DNA from: Ascochyta rabiei
Taxonomy: Eukaryota; Ascomycota; Dothideomycetes; Pleosporales; Didymellaceae
Direction of reading: 5' to 3'
Assembly: GCF_004011695.2 (NCBI RefSeq)
Contig: NC_082415.1
Coordinates: 930,001-994,000, forward strand
DNA length: 64,000 nucleotides
Shown here one piece after another: positions 29,788 through 41,838 of the stretch. Below the pieces are notes generated by a model. That model saw nothing but the letters and a program-made list of their open reading frames with translations, did no database searches and was not told the origin of the DNA. A program made the translations under genes and the position numbers. Position 1 is the first letter of the stretch. The number at the start of each line of letters is the position of its first letter.

Positions 29788-32600
29788 GTTCGTTTGGCTG
29801 TCAGATCTGGATTGGGGTGGTGGGTCTTGCAAGCATGATGCGGAGAACAAAACGCTCGAGACGCAGCCGCAAGACACGTGAGGACGTCATGGTCAAAACA
29901 ATGCCATCTTCGCCCTTCGCTCCTCGCCTACGATGAGCGCTGCGCCTTTGGCTGCGAAACTACGAACACAACTTGGTTGTTTCACCGCTTGACCACAGAA
30001 GCTTTTTTTCTCGTTTCTATTGTTTCCGTACGCATTCCCTCCAAGTGCCATGATACAAACGTTTTCGAACCTTTACCAGTACCCTGGTGTAGGATCATGT
30101 GGTGTGCATGCTGATCTGTTATCATCCCCATTAAGAGCGAGCGCAACCGCAGCGTAGGAAATTTGGACGGAATAGGAACATGTGAACACTGCCTCCACGA
30201 TCTCTACAAACACCACATGCGTAGGCCCTTCATTGACTCAGCCACTACTCTGGGCCTGCCTCTATGCAGGAGGATTGCGATCCTTGCTCGCTACAATCAG
30301 TACAGATTCCGTCCACACTCGAAGGTCACTGCACAAGACGGTTCGCCGGTCAAGCTTTCCACCATGATTGCGCCGGCCATCTGTCACAAGCGTTTCTTCG
30401 CCGTATTGAACGGGCTGGCCCGCCGGGGTACTTACGGCACGACTAGGAGCACTTGTGAGATGCACGATCGTGGACGCTTGTGGCGCGAACGGGCGTAGGC
30501 GGGCAGATTCAATAGAGACGTTGGACGAAATGACCGCACACGCACGTCCAACCGATGCAGGATAAAGACGACGTCGTGTGCACCCAGGCTGCAGAGCCAG
30601 TACAGTGCCACTCTGGATACGCCGTTACACTGCAGCGCGCATCCAACATTCGAATTTCGAAAGGGTCCTGACATGCGTTGTGCCGTACTGTGTACCACAC
30701 CACGCGTTGTACAAACAAAGCAGTTGAGATGGAAGGACAACCGGCTACACGAACGTCGCAATTGTGCTCCAATAGGTGTGTGGTCACAGTCAGGCGTGCA
30801 AGAACCGGTTTGCAAAAGCCCTCCCTAGAGGGCAAATCGAACAATCAATATTTAATCCTGGTTAGCTTCACGTGTCTGCAAAGAGGAACGATAGCTTGGA
30901 GATAACCAATGCACTGCTAATTAGCTACGCGACATCGTCAACATCCCTTTTGGGTGTGTCAATGGCCGAGTAATGTCCACATCAGTTGCCGTCCTGCACG
31001 GCGGTCGAGACCTTCGAAGAGGATCGTGAGCTGGTACCTGCATTTGATGCGAGATGACTGATTGCCAGTCAACCTGACTGAAGGTCGTCAGGAACCGTAA
31101 GATCACTCGATGGTGACGCATGTGGAGATGTGACCTTTCTCAATGTAGCGGCCAGGCGCTCCCCTGTGGTAACGCTGTGGCATCACAGAACGGCAGGGAG
31201 CTCGGCGTTGGTTCCCCTTGTGTGCGCCTTTTCGGCTCGATGCTGGATTGACAGTCATGTGCGACAAAAGCGATCTGGAGAATCTGGTCACCGAGGTCGA
31301 CCGCGCCCCGTCATGCTGTGTCAGTCTGGCAGATCTGGACGCCGCGAGGTGTTGATCAAAAGTGACAGCTTGCGCGGTGGCAGATGGCATAGCTAGAAGC
31401 AAGACATTCAAGCCCAACAAGATGACAAGAAGCACGGCCGCGGCTGTTGAAACCGAGGGACCTCTAGAACGCGTTGGCGAATGTGGGTGATTCGAGCCCA
31501 GTCAAGTCAGGGTAGTCTGTCACGAATCGGCAGGCTTGGAAGGAATGGACGGAATGGACACGGCGGAGTTTAGTTTCGAAGCTAGAAAGCTAGGAGGCAC
31601 GACCAAACGGCTTCAGCGGTGTGTTGCGTGGCTCTGGAGGGTCAGGTCGGCCGTGAAGCTGCTTGCAGCGTTGAGTGGGACCTTGAGGCGCCCTGCTGGA
31701 CGGTACAGAGTGGACGGTACAGAGATTCAACCTTTCTTTGACGAGTGGATAGCCATGTGGAGCTGCACCCGCCGAAGCCGACGGTCAGCAGTCTCTGCAG
31801 CTGGGAAAAGCACTTGTGGTGTCGGCACCGGAGGCTGATGGTCGTGCTGATCTCGAAATGCAATTCGGTGATCATGTTTAGCGTGAGGCTGCTGAGCGAG
31901 CGCGCTGCGGCCGCGACGCGCATCGTTCTGGGGTGGCCGATGGCAGAGCGCTTAGCGGCTACACCCCAGCAAGCCACATTCAGAACCAGACAAGGGCGCG
32001 CCCGCATAGCCCAAAGGACAAGCATCTCATGCAGGTCTCGAAAGCGAAAGGCGCGTGATGGAAACACACCCCTGCTCTCTGTTTCCCAAAGCGGCTGCAC
32101 TGCTCTTCACACTTGCACCAAGCCACCGCGGTGGTGTAGTCTTAAATATCGCAAAGTGGTTGCGCTACCGGTAGCTTCTCACCAGCACCGTTCCCGCCCT
32201 CTTGTCGTTCATTCTTGCCCATTTGCGGGGAGCACGCAACCGAGACTTTTACATAACAACAGCAGTCTGCCCTTAGCACCGGGGTTACATTCATACATCA
32301 CCACTCCGCCCGCCCGCCCGCCAGCCCTCACGCAGAACGCAGACCTCTCGCAGACCTCTTGTCTTCAAGTGAGGTAGACGCTGTCTGATCACCCCATTCT
32401 GATAGGAGCCGTCTTACGCACAGATAACGTATTGGACCTGAGATCGGCGCGCTAGGTTGCACAAACCGTCTTGCATCCATACCTATCCAGCGAGTCCCAA
32501 CCCTAGGGATACACCTCAGGAATTTGCGGCTCCCCTCACCGACCAAACAAACAGTTCGCCTCGTCTCACCTCTGAACCCTCTTATACTCTTTTCCCTGCT
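29788..32600. other. 2.8-kb gene-poor region
   Basis: No gene can be supported. Open frames are short, overlap on both strands and usually begin with GTG or TTG. Base composition looks ordinary with no AT-rich RIP block and no transposon ends. The final ~450 bp, rich in C/T and CACC, probably form the promoter and leader of the MIF-like gene. Confidence 0.5.
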
Positions 32601-33760
32601 ATGCCTCACTCTGTCAACAACTCGACTTCCACCGGAGCGAAAATGTCACGGCCGTCATCCACCTCCACCTACTCGGCATCGAATGCTTTCCCTAAGCAGG
32701 CTGGTGCTGCCCTCCTTGCCCCCGAGCCAAACGATGTGCAACCACTGTCATCGCCATCTCAGCTTTCCTTCACATCATCCCCGCGGTCCATCTTGGAAGC
32801 CCCTGCGTTCGATGATTCAAGATTACGGCCTGCTACATCTGCCGGTGCCAACATTGCACGCCCCTACTCCCGCCAGCGCGCACAGTACTACGAGGAGCAG
32901 TTCTCTTACAAAGAGGGTACCTCATCATCTGCGCGCGACCGCGTGACCAAAGATGCACCCATTGTTGCAGAGCTGAGGACCAATGTAATTGTATGTTGCT
33001 AATCTCCATGATGCTCCACCTTTTATGCATGCTAATCGGCGCACAGATCAAGGATGAGTACACCCTTGTCACCGACCTCTCCCACCATCTCTCGACGCGC
33101 TACCAGAAGCCCGAGACCTCGATTATGATAACGGTCAACCACTCTGCGTGCTTGTTGCTTGGAGGTTCTTTCGAGCCGACCTACATTCTCACCATCAATG
33201 CACTGCCCGTGCAGCTGCAGCCAACTCTCAACAAGCGCAATGCCGCCATGATCCAGAACTTCATGACCGAGTCGATTGGCGTGCCAATTGACCGTGGCAT
33301 TGTCAAGTTCGTTGCGATACAAGAGGAGAGCTTTGCGATGAACGGGATGACCATCCTGGGCGAGATTGAAAACCTTGAGCGCACCCAGGCTGAGGAGACA
33401 GGCATGAAGCGGGCTATGACCAAGACCTCCCGCCGATCTGGTGTCGCCAAAGCGAAGAGTAGCATCACGCTCTCTCGCAAGACTTCCAAGGCTAACACCA
33501 AAGGAAGAACAGTCACCCCTCCGCTTCCTAGCCCTGGTCCACTCGATTCCGGAATAGCTGTCAACGAGAACGGCCTCAAGGAGAGCGTACCAGTTCAGTC
33601 TGTGGACAGCAAGATCAACCGCAAGCAATCAGAGCCGATCATGAGCAAGTTCAGCAGGAAACCCAGTACCAATCTGATCCCGCCACCAATTCCTGAAAGC
33701 AAAACAACAAAGCATTCAATGCCTAAGCGCAAGAGTCTGCTAAACATTTTCCGCCGATGA
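32601..33760 (+). CDS. MIF/tautomerase-fold protein with long N- and C-terminal extensions
   Basis: Exons 32601-32990 and 33047-33760 (56-nt intron, phase 0) encode 367 residues. Residues ~120-240 match macrophage migration inhibitory factor: PIVAELRTNVI|IKDEY at the splice, YQKPETSIMITVN, LLLGGSFEPTYILTI, MTESIGVPIDRGIVKFV. P120 stands where the catalytic N-terminal proline of MIF sits, and K151 is exactly 31 residues later, as Lys32 is in MIF. Because P120 is internal, tautomerase activity is doubtful unless the first 119 residues are removed. The N-terminal region is Ser/Pro-rich; the C-terminal ~125 residues are basic and Ser-rich and end RKSLLNIFRR. The function in fungi is unknown. Confidence 0.88.
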
Positions 33761-36224
33761 GCAGTTCACGATCATTATCACTGCGCAGCCAGCGCGACCT
33801 AAGACCTTTCACATCTTCATTTTTGATTGGGTACTTTCACAAAAGACGTTCTTGGCTTAGCAAAGTCGTGATTCGTCACCAGCACGAACGTACGCCACGG
33901 CGTTGAGGTCGCCGTCCACATGGTGGGATGGTGGCACAACCTCACGCACTTTACGCTTATCTCGGTTTTCTCTGTACGGTTCTGTCGGGCGCTGCATATG
34001 AGAGTTTCTCACTAGCACAAGTTTCTTTCGCAGTGTGCGGCAATGGCATCGCAGGCGTTTAGGAATGACAGCGACACATTGCATTCAGGCGATAGGTCGC
34101 CACCTCACCGATGGATCTACAACTCTTCATTATACCCTTCGCAGCATCTCCTTCCAACCGAGGTCTGGTAGTCCTCACCACATAGAAATTCATCATCTAT
34201 ACATCAAAACTTGCACACTTTGTTCATTGCCACATCAGTTCCTTTCAGTCTCAATCGTGACCATGTGGCCTAGAGCGCCAGCTTCAGATCCCCATGCACG
34301 CCTCTTTGTGCGAGAACTTATTGACACACCAGGTCCAACCGTCCGCGCCTATCGGTAGACGTGTCGCGCACTCCGAACTGTATTCCGTCAGGTGGTATGT
34401 CTGAAGGCCAGGGATCCACCTTGCGGCTCCCTTGTCAACGTGCTCCGGCCCAGCACACTCGAACAGCTTCAGACTCACCGCTAGCGCTTTGTGGAGAGCT
34501 GAAAACCGTAGCGGCAGATGTTCTGGGCCAAACAGACCTTGGTGCGCATGGCTAAGCTACCGAGACGAGAGAGCGCCCTACAGACCGCTGCTCCGGATCG
34601 AGTGGCTAAGAAGCCAAGCTGAGGCGTGGCGCGGCAACGAGCACTGGGTTTCTACACCTGTGGACTGGACCGCACTGGAGTATCCAGTAGTATGGGAAAA
34701 TGTTCTTTCTTTTTGTGTCTTGGACGCCGCCGGTGGGTGGTCATCTTGCTGCTCGGGACAAACAAATTATTGCATCCGAGCGCAGCGTCGACTGGTATCC
34801 ACCGCGGCTCTTGCATCCTAAGCACGCGACGGGTTTTGCTATTTGGACGTGGATCGTTGATAGGAACGCCATGTCCGACTCCCGCGCCAGGCGTAGGCCT
34901 CGAGTGCCATGTGCAGCCACGTCGCCGCTCCTGTCTGAAACTGGCGGTTGGATCCGTGCATCTCAAACATGTCGAACGAGAAGCAGAGTCTTGTAAAACA
35001 ACACTTGCACACGAGCACGCAAACCCAAGAAAAAAAAAACCCTTGGGCTGCAAAATGCAAAGAAGCAATGCGTGCAAAACAACTGTCGACAGCAGAGCCG
35101 CATCTCTGTACTCCCCAATACTGTCATGGTAGATCCTTGAAGATCGAAGCAGGCATCTTAGGCGTCTATACATTCTCTGTAGAGTCGGCGACGCGAGCCC
35201 ATGCATCCCATGAAACTCAAAGCAGATCAGCCAGCGATCAATACAGATCCACATCGGCATTCGTTGTACCGTGCCTCTCGCTCCGGTCAACGAATGTTCC
35301 CTTCTAGGGTCAGGAGGCGTGCTCTGTACCAGCACCGGCCGCAACCCTCACCGTGCTTACAGCCAAAGCGACAGCGATGCACACGTGCACAATGATTTCA
35401 CCTCCTATCTGATCCTACAGAGCCACGCAGTCCTGCAGATCACCTCGGCCATACAGGCAATTGAGTTTTGGCGATAAGGCTGCGATCATCAGCACTAAAC
35501 GCACCAGGATGGTGGTGCAGCTTGGGTTTTGATTGGTGACGTAGGCGGGGTTTGGCGAAAGGATCGAGCAAGTGGACAGGGCTGCATGACGTCTACCGAT
35601 GACCGGAACCCCGAACTCTGTGTGCATTCTGAGACGGCAGGACTTCTTTGGGACCATGGCCCGCTGATCGAAACAAGTGCCCGTGCCGTGGCCGTGATGG
35701 CGGCGAGGCTTAGGCACCGGGCCCTTGGAGCGGGAGCTTGGTTATGATTGCGAAAAGCCTCAACGTCACTGGTGAGCTGAGTGTAACAAGGCGAGTCAGG
35801 GAGCTAGGCCATGGTTGAGGAAGAGAGGCTCGAGGACAAGTGCACCACAGTGGTAAGACGTGGCGCGTCGATGCTCACCTAAGGCTTGCGTTTAGAAAGC
35901 GGATGACCAAGGCATCAAATCGTCAGCACAATGTTTTTGGTGTTTGCTGATGCATGAATGTCAATAGCTACCAAGAGCACAAAGCTGATACCTGTCAGGG
36001 TAGCTTACAAAGACTGGCCATTGGCTCCGTCTGTGCCAGTCTGAGCTTCTAGTCAACTTGTCCTTTTCCACAGCAGAGCAAAAGTGATTCAAAGTTATAC
36101 GCACAGTCCTTGCGTTATGTCTCCTTATGCTATTCAAAGCTCTTCCTGTCCTAATCATAGCGTTGTTACATGTTCACTCATCGCGGTCCCTCCCACGTCT
36201 CTACACCTGAGCATCCAAGGACTT
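33761..36224. other. 2.5-kb gene-poor region
   Basis: No gene is supported. The longest open frames (about 34430-35340) start with non-ATG codons or show no family motif, and both strands are open over the same stretch. A short A-run lies at about 35031. Base composition is ordinary. Confidence 0.5.
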
Positions 36225-37781
36225 CTAGCCCTCGATATAGGTACCTCGACAATCCTTCTTCAGACGTAAGACCCCAGTATCCTCGCAATTCTCAACGACT
36301 GCTGCTTTCAAAGAACGCAGCTGCCGATCGAGCTCAGTCTTGATCTTGTGCTCGGAGTGATCAGTTCCAACCAGGAACAGCTTGAGCAAAGCTTGAATGT
36401 TCTGATCGATGGCCTCGCGAACCATCTGAATTACATAAGCCTTTACCGTACGAGCCAGAATTCGCATGCTGGCTTTGGCAGCGTTTTCCATTCTCCAATC
36501 TAGGTTCTCGTTGTAACCATGGCGATCGATAACTTTCTCTAGACCAAGCTCGTATATGTTCAACACGTCTGAAAAGGGGCCCCAAGGCGTAATGGTCTCC
36601 AGGCTCTCCAGGTTCGCCAACAGGTTCAGTTCCTTGAAGAAGTTGTGTTGCTTCATTTTCCGCCAGCGGCAGTGTAGTTGGGAGAGGCGAACGGCCAATC
36701 CAAGTTCGGAAACGAGATACGCTGTGAGTGCTGCGCCGGCCAGGTTTCGATTCGGGATGGCGGGCTGGTGAAGAATGTCTTGCGACGCGTCCAAGTTTGC
36801 GAAAACTTCGTCGAGAGAGAAGCGTGCTGGCGCTGGCTTAGGCATGCACTCCTCAGCATCCTGCGCTTGAGCCTTGGGCCCGTCAGCAGTAGTCGGAAAG
36901 AGGTTCCCTTGGGTAGCAGCAGATTTCAAGTCTACCAAATCAAAATTGCGAGACGGAGGTTGATACTTGGCATCACACTCCTTCGTCGGAGACATCGAAT
37001 TTGCTCGCTCAATGCTATTTTCCAGGCTGGGCTCATCGAAAAACGATGGCTCAACGCCATTCATGGTTTGCAAATCCGCACAAAGAGCATTCGTAAGGCA
37101 CTCCTCAAAGTCAAACTCCGGATCACCCGGACCCAGGGCAAAGTCGAAGTTGTAGTCGTCCTGCTCTGCTCCATTAGTCTTGAAGTTGCTGTACAAGTTG
37201 AGATCCACCAAATGGCATGGAGGAGGTATACCCATGTCTGAATTCACAGGAAAATCTGGGGATGGTGGTACGAATAGTTCTGGCTCCGGTATCGGACAGG
37301 CCAGGTGCTGGTCAATTTGGGCTTGCGTCGAGTCTGCTTGGTAAAGTTGTTGGGTTGGATGCATCGTCCCTCGCTGTGGCTCATATAGCTGTGATGGTAT
37401 AGCTGCATAAAGTTCTGGGTCATTCAGAAGACAATCCATCGTCATCCGCTGACCCGGTTGCTCGGCTTGGGTTTGAAATCGTTGTTGTTCAAACTGTTGT
37501 TGCTCGAACGGAACCTGCTCGGTCAGCAGCTGCTGGTACTGGAGTTGTGCTGGTACTTGACCCAGGGGCTGTCCGATTTGTAGTCCTTCCGTAAGCCGTC
37601 CTAGATTGTCATAAAAAAATAATGATTGTGCCCTACGATTGCAGGAGCCCTTTAATGAGCAATAGTTGCAGGTCTTCCATTCTTTGCCCTTGCGAAAGAA
37701 CCCTTCCTTGGGAAGCGAACACCGACATAATGAGCATTTCTTCTCAGGGAAGTTGATAATTTGGGTGCTCATAGTTGCCAT
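36225..37781 (-). CDS. Unknown protein with N-terminal Cys-rich zinc-binding-like motif
   Basis: A single exon encodes 518 residues from the ATG at 37781. CSLCRCSLPKEGFF and KTCNYCSLKGSC (residues ~16-46) give two CxxC pairs, a pattern of small fungal zinc ribbons; the LP-x3-F spacing recalls Stc1-type LIM-like fingers, but I cannot assign it firmly. A Gln-rich stretch (~75-115) and a Pro/acidic, Asn-rich middle follow. The C-terminal ~170 residues look helical (LSQLHCRWRKMKQHNFFKELN; ASMRILARTVKAYVIQMVREAI). The combination suggests a nuclear or regulatory protein, which is inference only. No membrane helix or signal peptide is visible. Confidence 0.72.
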   Translation of the reverse strand: MATMSTQIINFPEKKCSLCRCSLPKEGFFRKGKEWKTCNYCSLKGSCNRRAQSLFFYDNLGRLTEGLQIGQPLGQVPAQLQYQQLLTEQVPFEQQQFEQQRFQTQAEQPGQRMTMDCLLNDPELYAAIPSQLYEPQRGTMHPTQQLYQADSTQAQIDQHLACPIPEPELFVPPSPDFPVNSDMGIPPPCHLVDLNLYSNFKTNGAEQDDYNFDFALGPGDPEFDFEECLTNALCADLQTMNGVEPSFFDEPSLENSIERANSMSPTKECDAKYQPPSRNFDLVDLKSAATQGNLFPTTADGPKAQAQDAEECMPKPAPARFSLDEVFANLDASQDILHQPAIPNRNLAGAALTAYLVSELGLAVRLSQLHCRWRKMKQHNFFKELNLLANLESLETITPWGPFSDVLNIYELGLEKVIDRHGYNENLDWRMENAAKASMRILARTVKAYVIQMVREAIDQNIQALLKLFLVGTDHSEHKIKTELDRQLRSLKAAVVENCEDTGVLRLKKDCRGTYIEG

Positions 37782-38704
37782 TGCCTTGTTCAGTTGTTCT
37801 TGTTGTCTATGTGCGCATTTACAAAGCTGAAGTGGGAGGGAAGCGGGCTAATATATAGATCTGTCAGAGTGTTAAAAGCACTGTGAAGGTGAAGAATATC
37901 GTGAGCGCGACCTCACTTGGCTGGATTCCTCAAAGGCAAATGCATTGTGAGAGTGGTCTTTATGTGCCAAATTTAACAAAAACTTGAGCGACTCTTTGCA
38001 TACATCACTGTGAAGCTTTGGTACTGCGCTGTAATCACCCAATCCTACCTGGCTTGTGTGTCATGCTTCCCGTGGTGTGTTAAATCTGTATGCCATTTAC
38101 TATGATGCTGCTTTGGGAGGATGATTGAGAAGGACTTTAGCTGTCTTAATTCCAAAATATCGTCATATGCACTCCTACCGGATTTCTACATGTTGAAGCT
38201 CTGCACCCCGTGGGGAAAGCTCCAGGTATGAATCACGACGGTGTCCAGGTAGATTCTCTTGCCTGCCGACAAATATCTCCACAGTCTACTTGCCCCCATG
38301 AAGTTATATTTCAGGAAAGATCTCTTGCACCCCTCTGTATCGACCGTTCAACCACATTTACGTAAAATGGTGCAGCTGAACCGAAAACAGATGCTGCTTG
38401 CTTCTCCACATTCTTACTGAAGAAGCAACACCAAACACACAGTTTATAGCAAACTTATAGTGTGCCCAAAGCCTCACCAGAATCTTCCTCTCATAATTCG
38501 AACCCATCAGCTTTAATAGCAGAGGTTTGCAAGTCATTCGCGTCTTGCTTACGCAACCATCGTATTTTTTTGCCTTCACTTACAGTCTCGTTTGACGGAC
38601 AGTGTTCCTCTTTACAGGCTACCGAACTCGCTCCCTTGTTTCTCATTTAGTCTTTCTCACCGTACTTCTGCCTCCCCTACTTACTCAACTCCCAAACTGC
38701 ATCG
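37782..38704. promoter_or_regulatory. Divergent intergenic region
   Basis: This 0.9-kb stretch separates the start codons of the Cys-rich and MYND-like genes and must contain both promoters. TATATAG lies at about 37852, roughly 70 bp upstream of the minus-strand ATG. No repeat or open gene is seen. Confidence 0.5.
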
Positions 38705-40175
38705 ATGCCCTGGCAACCGTGCCTTGTCTGTGACGAGGAAACCACGAACTACTGCAATCACTGCGCACGACTGGACGGTGAAGGAATAGTAACAGACGCT
38801 CGGTTCTATTGCGACATTGACTGCCAAAAGAGGGACGAGCTTGAGCACCTGAAGGTACACATGGAGTTTCGTCACGCCATGTCCTCAGACATGGAGCGAG
38901 CGATCAACGCCGGCAAGATCGCACAGACATTGTTCTACTCGTTTCTAGAGAACACATGGTCTTACGACATGAAGAACGTGTGCATCAAGCGCGATCAAGA
39001 TCACAGGCTTGTTGCTGTCGAAGTCACTGATGGCACAGGCGTTGTGACAGCTTCAGGAGGTATCACCGACTGCTGGAGCCACGCGGGTGGTTGGCTCATC
39101 AAATTTCCATCTGAGGCGTTCAGCGCGTTCGATGGAGATGCAAAACATGCACTGCTGGCTCATCGCAACTCGGTCTGGGCTTTTGTGGTCATGCACGCTG
39201 CAGTGCGGGCGCTCTTCCAAGGTAAAAAAACAAGGAATACGCAGGTTCAATCGAGACTAATACCATACCACAGATTTAGTTGAAGACGTGCAGACAGACA
39301 TTAAGGAGATCGTACACTATCCAACCAAAAAATCCTCACGTATTGTGCGTGCCCAAGGAAGCTTCGGATTCGAGACAAGGCGGCGAGATCAGCTGTATCC
39401 CGACGTAGACGGGCGCGGCGATACCAAAGGCGTCTATGAGATCACACTTAAGTGTGGAGCGAAGATTGTGCTGGACCTTGCGGGCGCACAATGGGAGCCT
39501 TTGAATGGAGAAGGTGTACACAAGCCTGTCACATACTCAACAGACTACTGGTCTCGGTGGGGAGTAGCCGTTAAGTACCGCGTCCCTTTCTGCAGCCACC
39601 AACTGAAGCATGCCGCGAAGATGACTAAATATCGCATGATCACCTCTCAGACATTGATCATGGAGATTAGTCTCTACTTCAACGTGTTCATGATGAGCAG
39701 TTGTAAGGCCGAGCTCGATTTCCACCCGCGTGAGTTGCTCGACATGGAATCCGGGGCTTGCCGTAGTGCAAAGCAGCGCTTCTTCGCCAAAACCCTGGTG
39801 TACCTCAAGCGACGTCCTGCCGAGCTCGACAGCGGTAAAGCTCTCGATGTTCTCAACGTCCTCAACACGTTCGATCTACGCCACCCCAAGGTCATCGCGG
39901 AACAGCCAGCTGCGCAACCTCGGGGCAACGGGTCTCTTCCTCTCGATATTGGTAGCATGGAAAAATTTGACTGGAAAGAATTTAGTCGCCTAATCCGTAT
40001 GCCTAGCTCAGAGGTTACGTTGAAAGAGAAGAAGCGAGCAAAGGCGCTGCAAAAGAACCGGAGCGTGTACAAGGAGCCCGGCAGTTGGAAGATGGTCTTC
40101 TTGGAGGACACAATTCCGGGTCCCAGAATACCTATGGATTGCATCAGTGAGAACGCGGCGTGGAGGCTGGAATGA
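38705..40175 (+). CDS. Divergent MYND-like zinc-finger protein, function unknown
   Basis: Exons 38705-39221 and 39274-40175 (52-nt intron) encode 472 residues; the join gives LFQ|DLVEDV. The N-terminus has CLVCDEETTNYCNHC, then FYCDIDCQKRDELEHLKVH, which follows the MYND order CxxC...CxxC...YCxxxCQ...H. The final Cys of the classic motif is not seen (EFRHAM instead), so the second zinc site may be altered. The rest contains conserved-looking segments (GGITDCWSHAGGWLIKFP; WSRWGVAVKYRVPFCSHQLKHA) and a basic region near the end (LKEKKRAKALQKNR). Similar fungal-specific proteins exist in families expanded in Pleosporales, but their role is unknown. Confidence 0.78.
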
Positions 40176-40774
40176 TACGTGACGAATGCGGAGATACGAC
40201 CCAGTGACTTCAGGTTGGGGCTTCCACTAGGCTGTTGCAGCACTTTGTCAACCACATCACAAGAATTATTGTAGCTCCCAAAATCGGTTGAAGAAGCTCA
40301 ATTCGAGTAGCATATGACAGCACTTACGATGCCCATAGAACTCAAACTGTAGAGCACAACGGCAGTGGTCGTGACCCACAATTTCCTACCAAATTACCAT
40401 AACCATACTTTAGATGACCAACCACACCAACGCTTCAATATCAATCACAACATTCCTTCACGGCCACTCAAGGTTCGTCGAATTTGCGTGAACCAAATTT
40501 TTGTAAATGAAAATGTCGATCTGATGAACCATGCTGTAATAATTCCCCTGCAATTCATAAATACACTGCAGACCCTCAACAGTGTACAGTATCTACCCAA
40601 CACCACTTCTACCCTTCATCTGCTCGAGCCGGTACCTTTGTGGTATCTACAAGCCCTCCTGAGCCGCACTTCACATACAAAAATTACTGTCGTAGCCTCC
40701 AAGTCCTCCTACACCAGTACTTCCAACCTTACACATATCGAAGTGTTCCCTGTAGTACACCCACTGCAATCACA
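40176..40774. other. Intergenic spacer
   Basis: No gene is supported. CACC- and CTTC-rich sequence in the last 150 bp is consistent with the leader of the coiled-coil gene. Confidence 0.55.
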
Positions 40775-41434
40775 ATGCCTTCGTTCAACCTCATGAACAC
40801 CTCCCTCCCCCCTATTCCCGACTACGTCATGCACATACATGCCGTCGAAGGTCTCCAGGAGGACGACACGGACATCAACGCTGCCGATCCCAGCGAGCCA
40901 GGAGGCGCCGACTACCTCCACGAAGAAGCCAGACCCGGAGAGCACGAACTACACATGGCGTTACACCGACGCATGGAGTCGCTCGTTGAGAACCTCGAAG
41001 AAGGCGTCGAGCGCCTCGCAGCCGAGCACCACGACCTCCAGAACGAGATCAACGAGCTCAGCATCGAGCACGGACAGTTGGCAGAGGATTACGACGAGCT
41101 TCGAGAGTATGCCGAGGATCGTCTGGACGAGGTCGAGGACCTCCAGGATGATGTGTTTTTCCTCCAAAACAGGCACTTTGAACTGCAGCGCGCGTATGGA
41201 CGGCTCCTGGCTGGCTTTCAGGTGGAGCGCGAGGTTGTGTGGGAGCTGGAGCAGGAGCTTGGACTTATGCGGATCCAGGCTGCTAACCAGAGGGAAAATA
41301 TTGAAGGCCTCCAGAGTGCTTTGAACAAGGCTCAGAAGAGGCAGTGGTGGTCGTTGATGCTTCTTTTTGTTTGTGTCTTGGTTGCAGCTTACTTTTGCTT
41401 GCTTGCAGGCCGGTCTTCAGTGAATTGGAGATGA
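40775..41434 (+). CDS. Small tail-anchored coiled-coil protein, unknown
   Basis: A single exon encodes 219 residues from the ATG at 40775. Residues ~60-190 form a long acidic coiled coil (MESLVENLEEGVERLAAEHHD; DELREYAEDRLDEVEDLQDDV; WELEQELGLMRIQAANQREN). A single hydrophobic helix near the C-terminus (WWSLMLLFVCVLVAAYFCLLAG) is followed by a short RSSVNWR tail, the layout of a tail-anchored membrane protein. No signal peptide is seen. I do not recognise the family. A T-run and further short tracts follow the stop. Confidence 0.75.
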   Translation: MPSFNLMNTSLPPIPDYVMHIHAVEGLQEDDTDINAADPSEPGGADYLHEEARPGEHELHMALHRRMESLVENLEEGVERLAAEHHDLQNEINELSIEHGQLAEDYDELREYAEDRLDEVEDLQDDVFFLQNRHFELQRAYGRLLAGFQVEREVVWELEQELGLMRIQAANQRENIEGLQSALNKAQKRQWWSLMLLFVCVLVAAYFCLLAGRSSVNWR

Positions 41435-41838
41435 ACTTGGAGTTGCTTTGTGGGGTTTTTTTTTTCGTGTGTCTATATGATTATTGTCGGCCTTTGAGTT
41501 TGCCTTTGCTTTACAATCGTTGCACTGAGAAGGGCTGGAGTCTCCTTGCTTTAACGGTCAAGTTCGTCTTCTTCGAAACAACAAGATATCGTCACAACTC
41601 ATCTGTTGACGTAGTGATTGACCAATCGTTTGGTCAAAACGTCCAGCAGACAGTATAAGATATCGATACGAACGTATCTTGGAGCCTCTTTGGACAACAA
41701 CTGGAAATAGACACGGCCAGGCCTGATAGCTTCATGATATGGATGTAGGACAATGCATATCACGTTATTGTCGATCTTTGGCGTTGGGTATATACATTGT
41801 TTTACATATTTCTACATGCTCACGGTACAACTGAACAA
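41435..41838. other. Intergenic spacer between convergent genes
   Basis: It contains a T-run at about 41456-41465 and nothing else I can support. It likely holds both 3' UTRs. Confidence 0.6.

Noticed and set aside
31383..31510. tRNA-like boxes (TGGCATAGCT and GATTCGAGCCC)
   Set aside because: The spacing is too long and no acceptor stem pairs with the bases after the T-arm-like hairpin.
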